A DNA stretch of 5,628 nucleotides from Xanthobacteraceae bacterium (GTDB taxonomy: Bacteria > Pseudomonadota > Alphaproteobacteria > Rhizobiales > Xanthobacteraceae), in the NCBI GenBank assembly GCA_030043285.1, contig JASHXZ010000525.1, positions 1-5,628 on the forward strand. Reading direction: 5' to 3'. This document shows positions 1 through 4,991 of the stretch, one piece after another (the stretch's first letter is position 1; the number at the start of each line of letters is the position of its first letter). Made by a program: the position numbers and the translations under genes. The notes under the pieces are model-generated. The model searched no databases, had not been told where the DNA came from, and saw only the letters and a program-made list of their open reading frames with translations.

Positions 1-40
1 CTTCGAGATCGACATAGACGAGGAGTTGCCTGTCGGTCAT
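1..40 (-). CDS. hipA: HipA-family toxin (type II TA, serine/threonine kinase family), N-terminal fragment cut by the window edge
   Basis: Only the first 13 codons lie in the window. The minus strand reads ATG at 40..38 and then MTDRQLLVYVDLE, which resembles the N-terminus of HipA-type toxins. Its ATG overlaps the TGA stop of the upstream HTH gene as ATGA, the usual arrangement for a translationally coupled antitoxin-toxin pair. In the characterised family HipA is a kinase that halts growth (in E. coli by phosphorylating glutamyl-tRNA synthetase) and is held in check by HipB. No catalytic residue is inside the window, so the assignment rests on the short N-terminus and on the identity of its neighbour. 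Whether the gene is intact cannot be judged here. Confidence 0.7.
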   Translation of the reverse strand, partial: MTDRQLLVYVDLE

Positions 41-369
41 GTCCGGCTCTTCGCCGATGGCCGGGGATGCCGGATGCGTTTCGGCAGGCGTTCTTCTTCG
101 AGTTGGAGTCCGACCTCATCCGAGCGCGCATCGGCCAGATGTTCGAGCTTCGAGATCAGGCCGAGAATGAAGAGCACGGTCGCATAGGTGCCGAGCGAGA
201 CACCCGGATCGCCGCGCTCGACCTTGAGCAGCGTCGTTCGGGTGACGAAGGCGCGCGCGGCCATGATCGACGTGGAAATGCGTCGCCGCAGGCGCGCGCT
301 GCGGATGTCCGCGCCGAGCTTGGCCAGGGCTCTCTTGACCGGCAAAGGCAGGGGATGGGATTTGCGCAC
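37..369 (-). CDS. hipB: HipB-like XRE-family HTH transcriptional regulator (antitoxin of a HipBA pair)
   Basis: This 110-aa protein is read from a GTG at 369..367. The start was chosen because a near-perfect Shine-Dalgarno, TAAGGAGG (375..382 on the complement), lies 5 nt upstream; the in-frame ATG at 420 falls inside the promoter and operator. Residues about 17-72 form a Cro/C1-type HTH, with a likely recognition helix around TRTTLLKVERG (43-53) followed by the turn GDPGVSLGTYATVLFILG. The C-terminal stretch VGLQLEEERLPKRIR (86-100) is, from memory, typical of HTH proteins encoded beside HipA in proteobacteria. The stop overlaps the hipA start by ATGA. By family knowledge it would bind and neutralise HipA and repress its own operon; a HipB-type operator lies in its promoter. 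The family call is firm. The partner's function is inferred. Confidence 0.88.
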   Translation of the reverse strand: MRKSHPLPLPVKRALAKLGADIRSARLRRRISTSIMAARAFVTRTTLLKVERGDPGVSLGTYATVLFILGLISKLEHLADARSDEVGLQLEEERLPKRIRHPRPSAKSRT

Positions 370-374
370 CGGCG

Positions 375-382
375 CCTCCTTA
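375..382 (-). promoter_or_regulatory. Shine-Dalgarno deciding the GTG start of the hipB-like gene
   Basis: The complement reads TAAGGAGG, an almost full match to the anti-SD sequence, 5 nt before the GTG at 369..367. It supports the GTG start over longer in-frame versions. With the -10 box at 391..396 the 5' leader would be very short, placing the ribosome site almost at the transcript end. Confidence 0.85.
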
Positions 383-390
383 CGTCTATT

Positions 391-419
391 TTTATAGCCT
401 AAAACTAAGATAATGTCCA
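391..419 (-). promoter_or_regulatory. sigma70-type promoter of the hipBA-like operon
   Basis: On the complement there is a -35 box TGGACA (414..419), a 17-bp spacer (397..413) and a -10 box TATAAA (391..396). Both boxes are close to consensus with optimal spacing. Transcription would begin near 384, just before the Shine-Dalgarno sequence. The stretch is AT-rich against a GC-rich background. The -35 box is part of the palindrome at 414..431, so a bound repressor would block RNA polymerase. Confidence 0.65.
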
Positions 420-431
420 TAAGAATGGACA
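414..431. promoter_or_regulatory. HipB-type operator: TGTCC-N8-GGACA inverted repeat
   Basis: TGTCCAT (414..420) and ATGGACA (425..431) are perfect inverted repeats separated by AAGA. Written as half-sites this is TGTCC-N8-GGACA, with the same spacing and symmetry as the published E. coli HipB operator TATCC-N8-GGATA. It overlaps the -35 box of the hipB-like promoter. Binding by the adjacent HTH protein, and hence autorepression, is inferred. Confidence 0.7.
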
Positions 432-586
432 AAGTCGGTTCCCTGGCAGCTTGGGCGGCCCCTCGCTTCGCGAGGTCACGCTCTACTCCCTTACGGGAGC
501 GGAGCCGCGCCCGCGTCTCCGCCGATGCCGGTAACGATCGTTGCCGCGGGTAGGGAGCCGCTGCGCGGCGCTTTGTTTGTTTGGTC

Positions 587-617
587 GGGGGTGCGAGGGC
601 TCTGCCCTGGCACCCCC
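587..617. repeat. Long imperfect hairpin (13 bp paired, one mismatch)
   Basis: GGGGGTGC (587..594) pairs with GCACCCCC (610..617). After a G:G mismatch, AGGGC (596..600) pairs with GCCCT (604..608), closing on a TCT loop. Neither side carries a T-run, so it is not a standard intrinsic terminator on either strand. It abuts the left arm of the 17-bp inverted repeat at 618. It may be a REP-like element or a protein-binding site. Confidence 0.75.
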
Positions 618-708
618 AGCAAGAACAAAATCGGTCTCCCCCAATCCTCGCTCGCAAGCTCGCTGCCAGATCGGGCGGAAAGAGACCCCCTCCGATTTTG
701 TTCTTGCT
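618..708. repeat. 17-bp perfect inverted repeat, arms 57 bp apart
   Basis: The left arm AGCAAGAACAAAATCGG (618..634) is exactly repeated as its reverse complement CCGATTTTGTTCTTGCT (692..708). The 57 bases between do not form an ORF on their own. The arms are more AT-rich than their surroundings. No target-site duplication could be identified, so a miniature transposable element is not established. A large cruciform, an attenuator-like RNA structure, or a site bound by a dimeric protein would also fit. Confidence 0.8.
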
Positions 709-734
709 CCCCCTCACCCGGTCTCGCCGACGGG

Positions 735-770
735 CAGGGGTTCATGCGCGGACTTTGCGCAGAACCCCTG
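735..770 (+). promoter_or_regulatory. 5'-leader stem-loop before the DUF2958 gene
   Basis: CAGGGGTTC (735..743) pairs with GAACCCCTG (762..770). After a bulged A, TGCGC (745..749) pairs with GCGCA (757..761), around the loop GGACTTT. The 14-bp stem ends only 4 nt before the Shine-Dalgarno AAAGGA (775..780). No U-run follows, so it is probably not a terminator. In the mRNA it could affect stability or translation of the DUF2958-parB operon, or serve as a DNA site. Its function is not known. Confidence 0.6.
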
Positions 771-786
771 AACGAAAGGAAAGACC

Positions 787-1134
787 ATGAAGCTTTTTAC
801 CGAACAACAAGAGCGGCGCTTGCTCGCGCAAGGGCGGGCGAACGCCGGACGCGAAAGGACCGAGGACTTCAAGCCGGTGGTGAAGCTGTTCTGCCCGTGG
901 AGCGGCGCCACGTGGCTTTTGTCCGAACTCGATCCCGACGACACGGACATCGCTTTCGGTCTTTGCGACCTCGGCATGGGCTTTCCCGAGCTTGGCAACG
1001 TCCGTCTGTCCGAGCTTGCCGCCGTGCGCGGGCCGGGACGCTTGCGCATCGAGCGTGACCTCCACTTCCGAGCCGACAAAACCATCAGCGCATATGCCGA
1101 AGAAGCATCGCGCGAACAACGCATCAACGCCTGA
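787..1134 (+). CDS. DUF2958 domain-containing protein
   Basis: The 115-aa protein starts at ATG 787 with AAAGGA (775..780) 6 nt upstream. It has the features I recall for DUF2958: the N-terminus MKLFTEQQERRLLAQG, then VVKLFCPWSGATWLLSELDP (31-50) and IAFGLCDLGMGFPELGNV (55-72), ending with LRIERDLHFRA. The whole protein is essentially this one domain, with no signal peptide or membrane segment. The family is found mostly on plasmids and in accessory regions of proteobacteria and has no established biochemical role to my knowledge. The parB-like gene begins 15 nt after its stop, so the two almost certainly share a transcript. Presence next to a ParB-like protein suggests a task in element maintenance or gene control, which is inference. 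Confidence 0.9.
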   Translation: MKLFTEQQERRLLAQGRANAGRERTEDFKPVVKLFCPWSGATWLLSELDPDDTDIAFGLCDLGMGFPELGNVRLSELAAVRGPGRLRIERDLHFRADKTISAYAEEASREQRINA

Positions 1135-1149
1135 CCCACGGAGAAAATC

Positions 1150-3027
1150 ATGAGCAACCGTACCCGCGCAGCCGCCGCCAAGGCGAACATCGTCTTCGTA
1201 CCGCTGGAGAAGCTGAAAAAGTCGCCCAGGAACGTGCGCAAGATACCGCACACCAAGGCCGAGATCGCGGCGCTTGCGGCAAGCATCGGCGCACTCGGCA
1301 TGCTGCAATACCCGGTCGTAGAGCCTGAGATCGGGCCGAACGGCAAGCCGAGCGGGTTTTATCTGGTCAATGCAGGCGAAGGCAGGCGTCTCGCGCAGTT
1401 GCTCCGCGTGAAGCGCAAGGAGATCAAGGCGGGCGAGCTTATCCGTTGCGTGCTCGATGCCGAGCACAACGCGACCGAGATCAGCTTGGCCGAGAACGCC
1501 ATCCGCACCGACATGCACCCCGCCGACCAGTACGAGGCCTTCGCCAAGCTGCATGCCGAGGACGGCATGAGCGCCGAGGATATCGCGGCCCGGTTCGGCG
1601 TCACGGCGGCGGTCGTGCGGCAGCGGCTTAAGTTAGGTGCAGTCAGTCCCAAGCTGATGGCGCTGTACCGCAAGGGCAGCATGAATCTCGACCAGCTATC
1701 CGCCTTCGCCATCACCGAGGACCACGAGCGGCAGGAGCGGGTGTGGAGCGAGTTGCCGCGCTTCAACCGCAGCCGCGAGGCGATCCTTCGCGCGCTGAGC
1801 GAGGGGCAGGTGCGCTCGGATGACCGGCGCGCGGTGTTTGTCGGCGCCAAGGCCTATCAGGAAGTGGGCGGGACGATCATCCGCGACCTGTTCGACGCGC
1901 GGGGCGGCGGCTTCTTTGCCGATGCCGAGCTTCTGAACCGGCTCGCGCGGGAAAAGCTGCAACGCGAAGCGGAGAAGGTGGCGAAAGAGGGCTGGCGTTG
2001 GGTCGTGGCCGAGCCGGAGCTCGACCGCGAGGCTTGGGCCGACATGCGGCGGGTATTCCCGAAGCCGGTGCCGCTGTCGAAGGTCGAGCGCAAGCGCCTT
2101 CGCAAGCTCGAAGCCCGCTACAAGGCCGTGTTCGACAAATACCCGGACGGCGATGTGCCGGAGGGCGATGCCGCCAAGCTGCAACGCATCGAGGCCGCCG
2201 TCGAGATGCTGAACAAGCAAGCCTATGGCGAGCGCGACATAGCGCTTGCCGGTGCTTTCGTGACGCTCGGGCCTGACGGCGCGGTGCGGATCGAGCGCGG
2301 CTTTGTCCGTGCCGAGGACGAGCCGAAGACCAAGGCCAAAGACCAAAAGGCCAAGCCCAAGGCGAAGGACGCAGACGGGCTTGCGCCCTTGTCCGAGAAG
2401 CTGGTTGCGGAACTGACCGCGTGCCGCACATCGGCGCTGCGGAACGAGTTGGCGAAGCATCCGGAGACGGCTTTCCTCGCTCTCGTTCATGCGCTGGCGC
2501 TCGATACGTTCTTCAAGGGCAGCACGTGCACGTGCCTTGAGATCGCGCCGAAGATGGCGTGGCTCTCTGGGCATGCGCCCGGCATCGACGAAAGCGAGGC
2601 TGAGCGGCAGACCGCCGAACGTCACGCGGCGTGGGCCAAACGCATGCCGGAGGAACCGGAAGCCTTGTGGACGTTCATTCACGGGCTGCTGGACACCGAG
2701 CGTATGGCGCTGCTTGCGCATTGCGTTTCGCTCACCGCAAATGCCTTGCAGGTGCGCGGCCACAAGCCCGACGCGCTGGCGCATGCCGATCAGCTTGCGC
2801 GCGAGGTCGCGCTCGATATGACCAGCTACTGGCAACCGAGCGCAGCGGGGTATTTCAGCCGCGTCAGCAAGGACCGCATCGCGCAGGCCGTGCGCGAGGG
2901 CGTGTCCGCGCAGGCGGCGCAGAACATCGCCAACATGAAGAAACCAGTGATGGCCGCCGCAGCCGAGGCCGCGCTCGCGGGCAAAAGCTGGCTGCCGCAG
3001 CTTTTGCGCCCGCCCGCGCACGCTTAA
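1150..3027 (+). CDS. ParB/RepB/Spo0J-family protein, long accessory-element form (ParB N-terminal domain, HTH, extended C-terminal region)
   Basis: This 625-aa protein starts at ATG 1150 with GGAG at 1140..1143. Residues about 13-120 form the ParB N-terminal domain, with SPRNVRK (25-31), a CTP-binding-type box NAGEGRR (74-80) and the arginine/helix motif ENAIRTDMHPADQYEAF (115-131). Residues about 140-190 hold the HTH, MSAEDIAARFGVTAAVVRQR followed by LKLGAVSP. A basic, probably helical stretch lies at 308-325, a lysine/alanine linker at 391-409, and a separate C-terminal region of roughly 215 residues follows. Chromosomal ParB is about 300 aa, so this is twice the usual length. The motif GEGRR differs from the GERR of classical ParB. 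ParB proteins bind parS sites and spread as CTP-dependent clamps, but no parA accompanies this one. It may therefore be a regulator or element-maintenance protein rather than a true segregation factor. Confidence 0.9.
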   Translation: MSNRTRAAAAKANIVFVPLEKLKKSPRNVRKIPHTKAEIAALAASIGALGMLQYPVVEPEIGPNGKPSGFYLVNAGEGRRLAQLLRVKRKEIKAGELIRCVLDAEHNATEISLAENAIRTDMHPADQYEAFAKLHAEDGMSAEDIAARFGVTAAVVRQRLKLGAVSPKLMALYRKGSMNLDQLSAFAITEDHERQERVWSELPRFNRSREAILRALSEGQVRSDDRRAVFVGAKAYQEVGGTIIRDLFDARGGGFFADAELLNRLAREKLQREAEKVAKEGWRWVVAEPELDREAWADMRRVFPKPVPLSKVERKRLRKLEARYKAVFDKYPDGDVPEGDAAKLQRIEAAVEMLNKQAYGERDIALAGAFVTLGPDGAVRIERGFVRAEDEPKTKAKDQKAKPKAKDADGLAPLSEKLVAELTACRTSALRNELAKHPETAFLALVHALALDTFFKGSTCTCLEIAPKMAWLSGHAPGIDESEAERQTAERHAAWAKRMPEEPEALWTFIHGLLDTERMALLAHCVSLTANALQVRGHKPDALAHADQLAREVALDMTSYWQPSAAGYFSRVSKDRIAQAVREGVSAQAAQNIANMKKPVMAAAAEAALAGKSWLPQLLRPPAHA

Positions 3028-3045
3028 CGCGCATCGCTTGGCGCG

Positions 3046-3077
3046 AAGCCGGGGCCGGGGTGCGGCTCCGGCTTTTT
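3046..3077 (+). terminator. Intrinsic terminator of the DUF2958-parB operon
   Basis: AAGCCGG (3046..3052) pairs with CCGGCTT (3068..3074). The stem continues inward through a G:U pair and GCC/GGC to a 7-nt loop, giving about 11 bp. T residues run from 3073 to 3077. It lies 18 nt after the ParB stop codon. Confidence 0.85.
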
Positions 3078-3145
3078 ATTACGTGCTGATGATCGATGCC
3101 GAGGATTCCCAATCATTTCCATCGAGCGTGTTTGCTCCGTTCATT

Positions 3146-3168
3146 AGGTTGAAAGGCTCGATCAACCT
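3146..3168 (+). promoter_or_regulatory. Leader inverted repeat before the 162-aa gene
   Basis: AGGTTGA (3146..3152) and TCAACCT (3162..3168) are perfect inverted repeats with a 9-nt spacer, 7 nt upstream of the Shine-Dalgarno GGAG at 3176..3179. It could be an operator or an mRNA stem-loop. No convincing -35/-10 pair was seen nearby. Confidence 0.4.
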
Positions 3169-3185
3169 TTGCAACGGAGACACCC

Positions 3186-3674
3186 ATGCAAGACGTCATC
3201 ACCATAGGAAAGAGACTCGTGCCGCTCGAACAGATCGCGCTCGTCGAGCCGTTCGATCCAGCCAGCAATCCCGACTTCAGGCCCGAGAAGCCCTTCAAGG
3301 CGCGCGTCGTGCTGCTCAATCGCGACAGCGTGTTGGCCGAATTCGCGCCGCAGGAATTTTCCGAGGCGCACGGCTTTCGCATGCTCGCCGACGACGGCGT
3401 GGCCACGAATCCAGCCGTCGTGTTCGGCGTCGAGACTTTCGCACCGACCGAGAATTTCACGCCCACGAAGCCTTACGTGACACGCCTCAAATGGCGCGAT
3501 CACGAGGGTAACGATCACAGCCGGCTTCTGCTCACCAAGCCCGAGGTGGTGATTGCCGTCGCCGTCCGCGGCGAAATAGAGCCTGCCGTCACCGCCAAGA
3601 TTTCGGCGCGGCGGCCACCGCGCGCGCGCAGTGCTCGCCGCAGCGCGCGCAAGCCCGAGCTTGCGCACGCGTAG
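3186..3674 (+). CDS. Hypothetical protein with basic Arg/Ala-rich C-terminal tail
   Basis: The 162-aa protein starts at ATG 3186, with GGAG (3176..3179) 6 nt upstream. It begins MQDVITIGKRLVPLEQIALV, resembling small soluble proteins I have seen described as hypothetical beside ParB-like genes in alphaproteobacteria; I know no name or function. Residues 1-135 alternate hydrophobic and charged positions and look like a mixed beta-rich fold. Residues about 142-160 are a basic, low-complexity tail (ARRPPRARSARRSARK) that could bind nucleic acid. There is no signal peptide, membrane helix or obvious catalytic motif. It sits between two terminators and so is probably transcribed alone. Third positions are strongly G/C, as in the parB-like gene. 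Confidence 0.8.
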   Translation: MQDVITIGKRLVPLEQIALVEPFDPASNPDFRPEKPFKARVVLLNRDSVLAEFAPQEFSEAHGFRMLADDGVATNPAVVFGVETFAPTENFTPTKPYVTRLKWRDHEGNDHSRLLLTKPEVVIAVAVRGEIEPAVTAKISARRPPRARSARRSARKPELAHA

Positions 3675-3695
3675 TCAGCGACCGCCGCGCAACAA

Positions 3696-3730
3696 TCAGC
3701 CCGCCGGCTCATGCCGACGGGCTGAATTTT
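3696..3730 (+). terminator. Intrinsic terminator after the 162-aa gene
   Basis: TCAGCCCG (3696..3703) pairs with CGGGCTGA (3718..3725). After a C:A mismatch, CGGC/GCCG extends the stem to a TCAT loop. Four T residues follow at 3727..3730. It lies 21 nt after the TAG stop. Confidence 0.8.
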
Positions 3731-3780
3731 GGCCGCGAAGGGCGCTTCATCCGGTCCCTTTCCGCTTCAGAGATTAGGTC

Positions 3781-4038
3781 ATGCCGCAGTTCGACATCTA
3801 CCTCCGCAACGCGCTCCAATGGGGATTTCGCCAAGTCTCGGCCGGAAGCCCGGACGAGGCGCTCGAAGAAGCGCGGCGGCTGATCAAAGACGAACCCACC
3901 AGCTTCGAGATGTTTTACGACGGCGAGTTTTGCGACAGCGTCACGCAAATCCACGTCTGCTCGGCCGGAAGCAATGACGAATTCGCGACGTTACCCGCAA
4001 TGGAGAAGTTATTGCCGGCCGCGAAGTTCAGGAAATGA
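3781..4038 (+). CDS. Small hypothetical protein, paralogue of the gene at 5270
   Basis: This 85-aa protein (MPQFDIYLRNALQWGFRQVS...) starts at ATG 3781. The Shine-Dalgarno is weak, with only AGAG-like bases in the preceding 15 nt; the start is backed by alignment with the related product at 5270, which also begins 6 residues before YLR. Shared features are YLRxxLQW (7-14), R17, SP (23-24), AxxxAR (27-32) and IxVC (57-60). By eye 18 of the first 63 aligned residues are identical without gaps. The pattern fits a small alpha/beta domain with a helix at about 24-37. The last 20 residues (FATLPAMEKLLPAAKFRK region) have no counterpart in the paralogue. No function is known to me. It is isolated between hairpins and probably transcribed alone. 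Confidence 0.75.
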   Translation: MPQFDIYLRNALQWGFRQVSAGSPDEALEEARRLIKDEPTSFEMFYDGEFCDSVTQIHVCSAGSNDEFATLPAMEKLLPAAKFRK

Positions 4039-4041
4039 CGT

Positions 4042-4063
4042 GGTGGTTACGGGGATAACCGCC
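4042..4063 (+). terminator. Possible terminator hairpin after the 85-aa gene
   Basis: GGTGGTTA (4042..4049) pairs with TAACCGCC (4056..4063) through 8 bp with one T:G pair and a 6-nt loop, directly after the stop codon. No T-run follows, so it may only stabilise the 3' end of the mRNA. Confidence 0.35.
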
Positions 4064-4107
4064 GGGTGTAGGGGTCGGTAATGATCGGGATTTCAAGCAT
4101 ATCTAAA

Positions 4108-4138
4108 TTGACTTTGCAGTGCCGCTTTAAAGTAAATT
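4108..4138 (+). promoter_or_regulatory. Tentative promoter for the HTH gene at 4192
   Basis: TTGACT (4108..4113) is a good -35 match in a locally AT-rich patch (about 4091-4140). The best -10 candidate is TAAATT (4133..4138), with a longer than optimal 19-bp spacer. The -35 is convincing, the -10 is not. Confidence 0.35.
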
Positions 4139-4191
4139 AACCCATTCGCGTGGTTCTCGCGAGCGCGGCAACTAAGATGGGGGGTGACAGT

Positions 4192-4470
4192 ATGGAACCG
4201 CAAACCAAACAAAACACCAGCGACCGGGAACTTGCGGATGATATGCTTCGCGGCGCGGACGAGATTGCGAAATTTCTCTTTGGCCCGAATGGAAGCCGGC
4301 GCAAGGTTTATTACCTTGCGGCGTGCACGCGCCTTCCCGTTTTCCGCCTCGGCACCAAGCTCTGCGCAAGGCGGTCCGTGCTTTTGGGCTGGATCGCAAA
4401 TCAGGAAAGCCGTGCGCTGTTCGCTTCCGGCGCGGGATTGATAGGCGTGACCGAGGGCGGCACAACGTGA
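4192..4470 (+). CDS. Small HTH/excisionase-like DNA-binding protein
   Basis: The 92-aa protein is taken from ATG 4192, preceded at 4 nt by GGGGTGA, the best Shine-Dalgarno in the area; in-frame GTG 4150 and ATG 4177 are possible but less supported. Residues 12-28 (RELADDMLRGADEIAKF) precede a winged-helix-like segment at 36-72: RRKVYYLAACTRLPVFRLGTKLCARRSVLLGWIANQE. The pattern of a short helix, then LPVFRLG, then a basic R..RSVLLGWI helix resembles AlpA/excisionase (MerR-like) domains. It could be a regulator or a recombination directionality factor, though no integrase is in the window. Codon use is less G/C-rich at third positions than in the parB-like gene, suggesting separate acquisition. 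Its TGA overlaps the GTG of the next small frame. Confidence 0.75.
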   Translation: MEPQTKQNTSDRELADDMLRGADEIAKFLFGPNGSRRKVYYLAACTRLPVFRLGTKLCARRSVLLGWIANQESRALFASGAGLIGVTEGGTT

Positions 4471-4640
4471 CACCGAGCCGGGCCGGCCTGAAGTACGGGA
4501 TTCCGGCTCAGTTGCTCGCTTCTGCGCTGCATAATTCGCTTCAAGTTTTGCGCACAAATTTTCGCGAAGCGAGCGCCGCCATGCGCGATCTTCTGCCGCC
4601 CATCACAAACTACGTGGTCGCGCACCCGCGTGCATTTTAA
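4467..4640 (+). CDS. Possible 57-aa small protein overlapping the HTH gene
   Basis: A GTG at 4467..4469 overlaps the TGA (4468..4470) of the HTH gene as GTGA, and a GAGG (4453..4456) lies 10 nt upstream. The frame runs to TAA at 4638..4640. The product starts VTPSRAGLKYGIPAQLLASA and has a probable amphipathic helix over about 14-42, then PPITNYVVAHPRAF. It has no recognised domain. By my count 37 of 57 codons end in G or C, similar to the HTH gene and plausible for coding DNA. The coupling and reasonable composition support a real gene. The short length, the lack of a recognised family and the non-ideal ribosome site keep it tentative. The same frame continues upstream out of frame inside the HTH gene, where it is only a shadow. 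Confidence 0.45.
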   Translation: MTPSRAGLKYGIPAQLLASALHNSLQVLRTNFREASAAMRDLLPPITNYVVAHPRAF

Positions 4641-4858
4641 GCCGCCCCAAATTTCCTGACGCCGCCGTTTAAGCTTCTTCCCACCATCTTCGGCGGCATC
4701 CGGCATCTGCCATCCTTGCTTCAATCTTCGCCGCATCTGCGTCCGGCGTCATGGGGCCTGCGGGCGGTTCTCTTTCGCGTGCGCCGCACGGGGCCTCGAA
4801 GACCTGCGGGTTCTACGTCGGCTCGCGACTTGTGCGGCCCATCCCTCAAATAAGTCAG
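4641..4858. other. Non-coding stretch, pyrimidine-rich on the plus strand
   Basis: About 218 bases lie between the end of the small frame and a strong terminator, with no convincing gene. A GCCGCCG/CGGCGGC stem (4661..4667 with 4691..4697) encloses a 23-nt pyrimidine-rich loop. Short frames on the complement, such as one from ATG 4752, lack ribosome sites and recognisable sequence. It may be a long 3' untranslated region of the HTH operon or the body of a small RNA. Confidence 0.4.
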
Positions 4859-4895
4859 ACGCCCTTTCGCTGCGCGAAGAGGGCGTTGCTTTTTT
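4859..4895 (+). terminator. Strong intrinsic terminator
   Basis: ACGCCCTTTCGC (4859..4870) pairs with GCGAA plus AGGGCGT (4874..4886), giving 12 bp with one bulged G and a TGC loop. Six T residues follow at 4890..4895. It is the best terminator in the window and should end the HTH-gene transcript or a separate small RNA. Confidence 0.9.
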
Positions 4896-4991
4896 GACCT
4901 GCGGCAGGGGGAGGGCCGCGTCGCTCGCCGCCATGGACGAACCGCATCGAGGCCGCGTTGTGCGGCTTCACACACAGCGAAAGGAAACACC

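Larger units (their letters stand above)
432..786. other. Palindrome-rich divergent intergenic region, no gene seen
   Basis: No convincing coding frame was found in these 355 bases between the minus-strand hipBA-like operon and the plus-strand DUF2958 operon. The region holds a series of inverted repeats: CCTCGC-TTC-GCGAGG at 461..475, CTCCC-TTAC-GGGAG at 486..499, the core palindrome AACGATCGTT at 533..542 (imperfectly extending to 530..545), GCCGC-TGC-GCGGC at 557..569, a long hairpin at 587..617, paired 17-bp arms at 618..634 and 692..708, and the leader hairpin at 735..770. No clear promoter for the plus-strand operon could be read. The role is unknown; a protein-binding, replication or transfer site is possible but unproven. 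Confidence 0.6.

Noticed and set aside
587..617. Intrinsic terminator
   Set aside because: The hairpin is strong but has no T-run on either strand, and it lies between divergent genes where no transcript needs to end.
37..717. Longer 226-aa version of the HTH protein
   Set aside because: The extra N-terminal part crosses the promoter, operator and palindromes, has no family character, and a near-perfect Shine-Dalgarno marks the GTG at 369.
742..1554. Long open frame on the complement of the DUF2958 and parB genes
   Set aside because: It mirrors the codon structure of the plus-strand genes, as is common in GC-rich DNA, and has no ribosome site or recognisable domain.
1696..3021. 441-aa open frame opposite the parB-like gene
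   Set aside because: It is an antisense shadow: composition biased to Arg, Leu and Ala, no domain, and the plus strand is clearly coding.
4093..4557. 154-aa frame on the complement of the HTH gene
   Set aside because: It runs across the AT-rich upstream region and opposite the HTH gene, with no recognisable domain.
4401..4736. 111-aa frame on the complement
   Set aside because: It overlaps the HTH gene and the small 57-aa frame, lacks a good ribosome site, and its sequence shows no recognisable feature.
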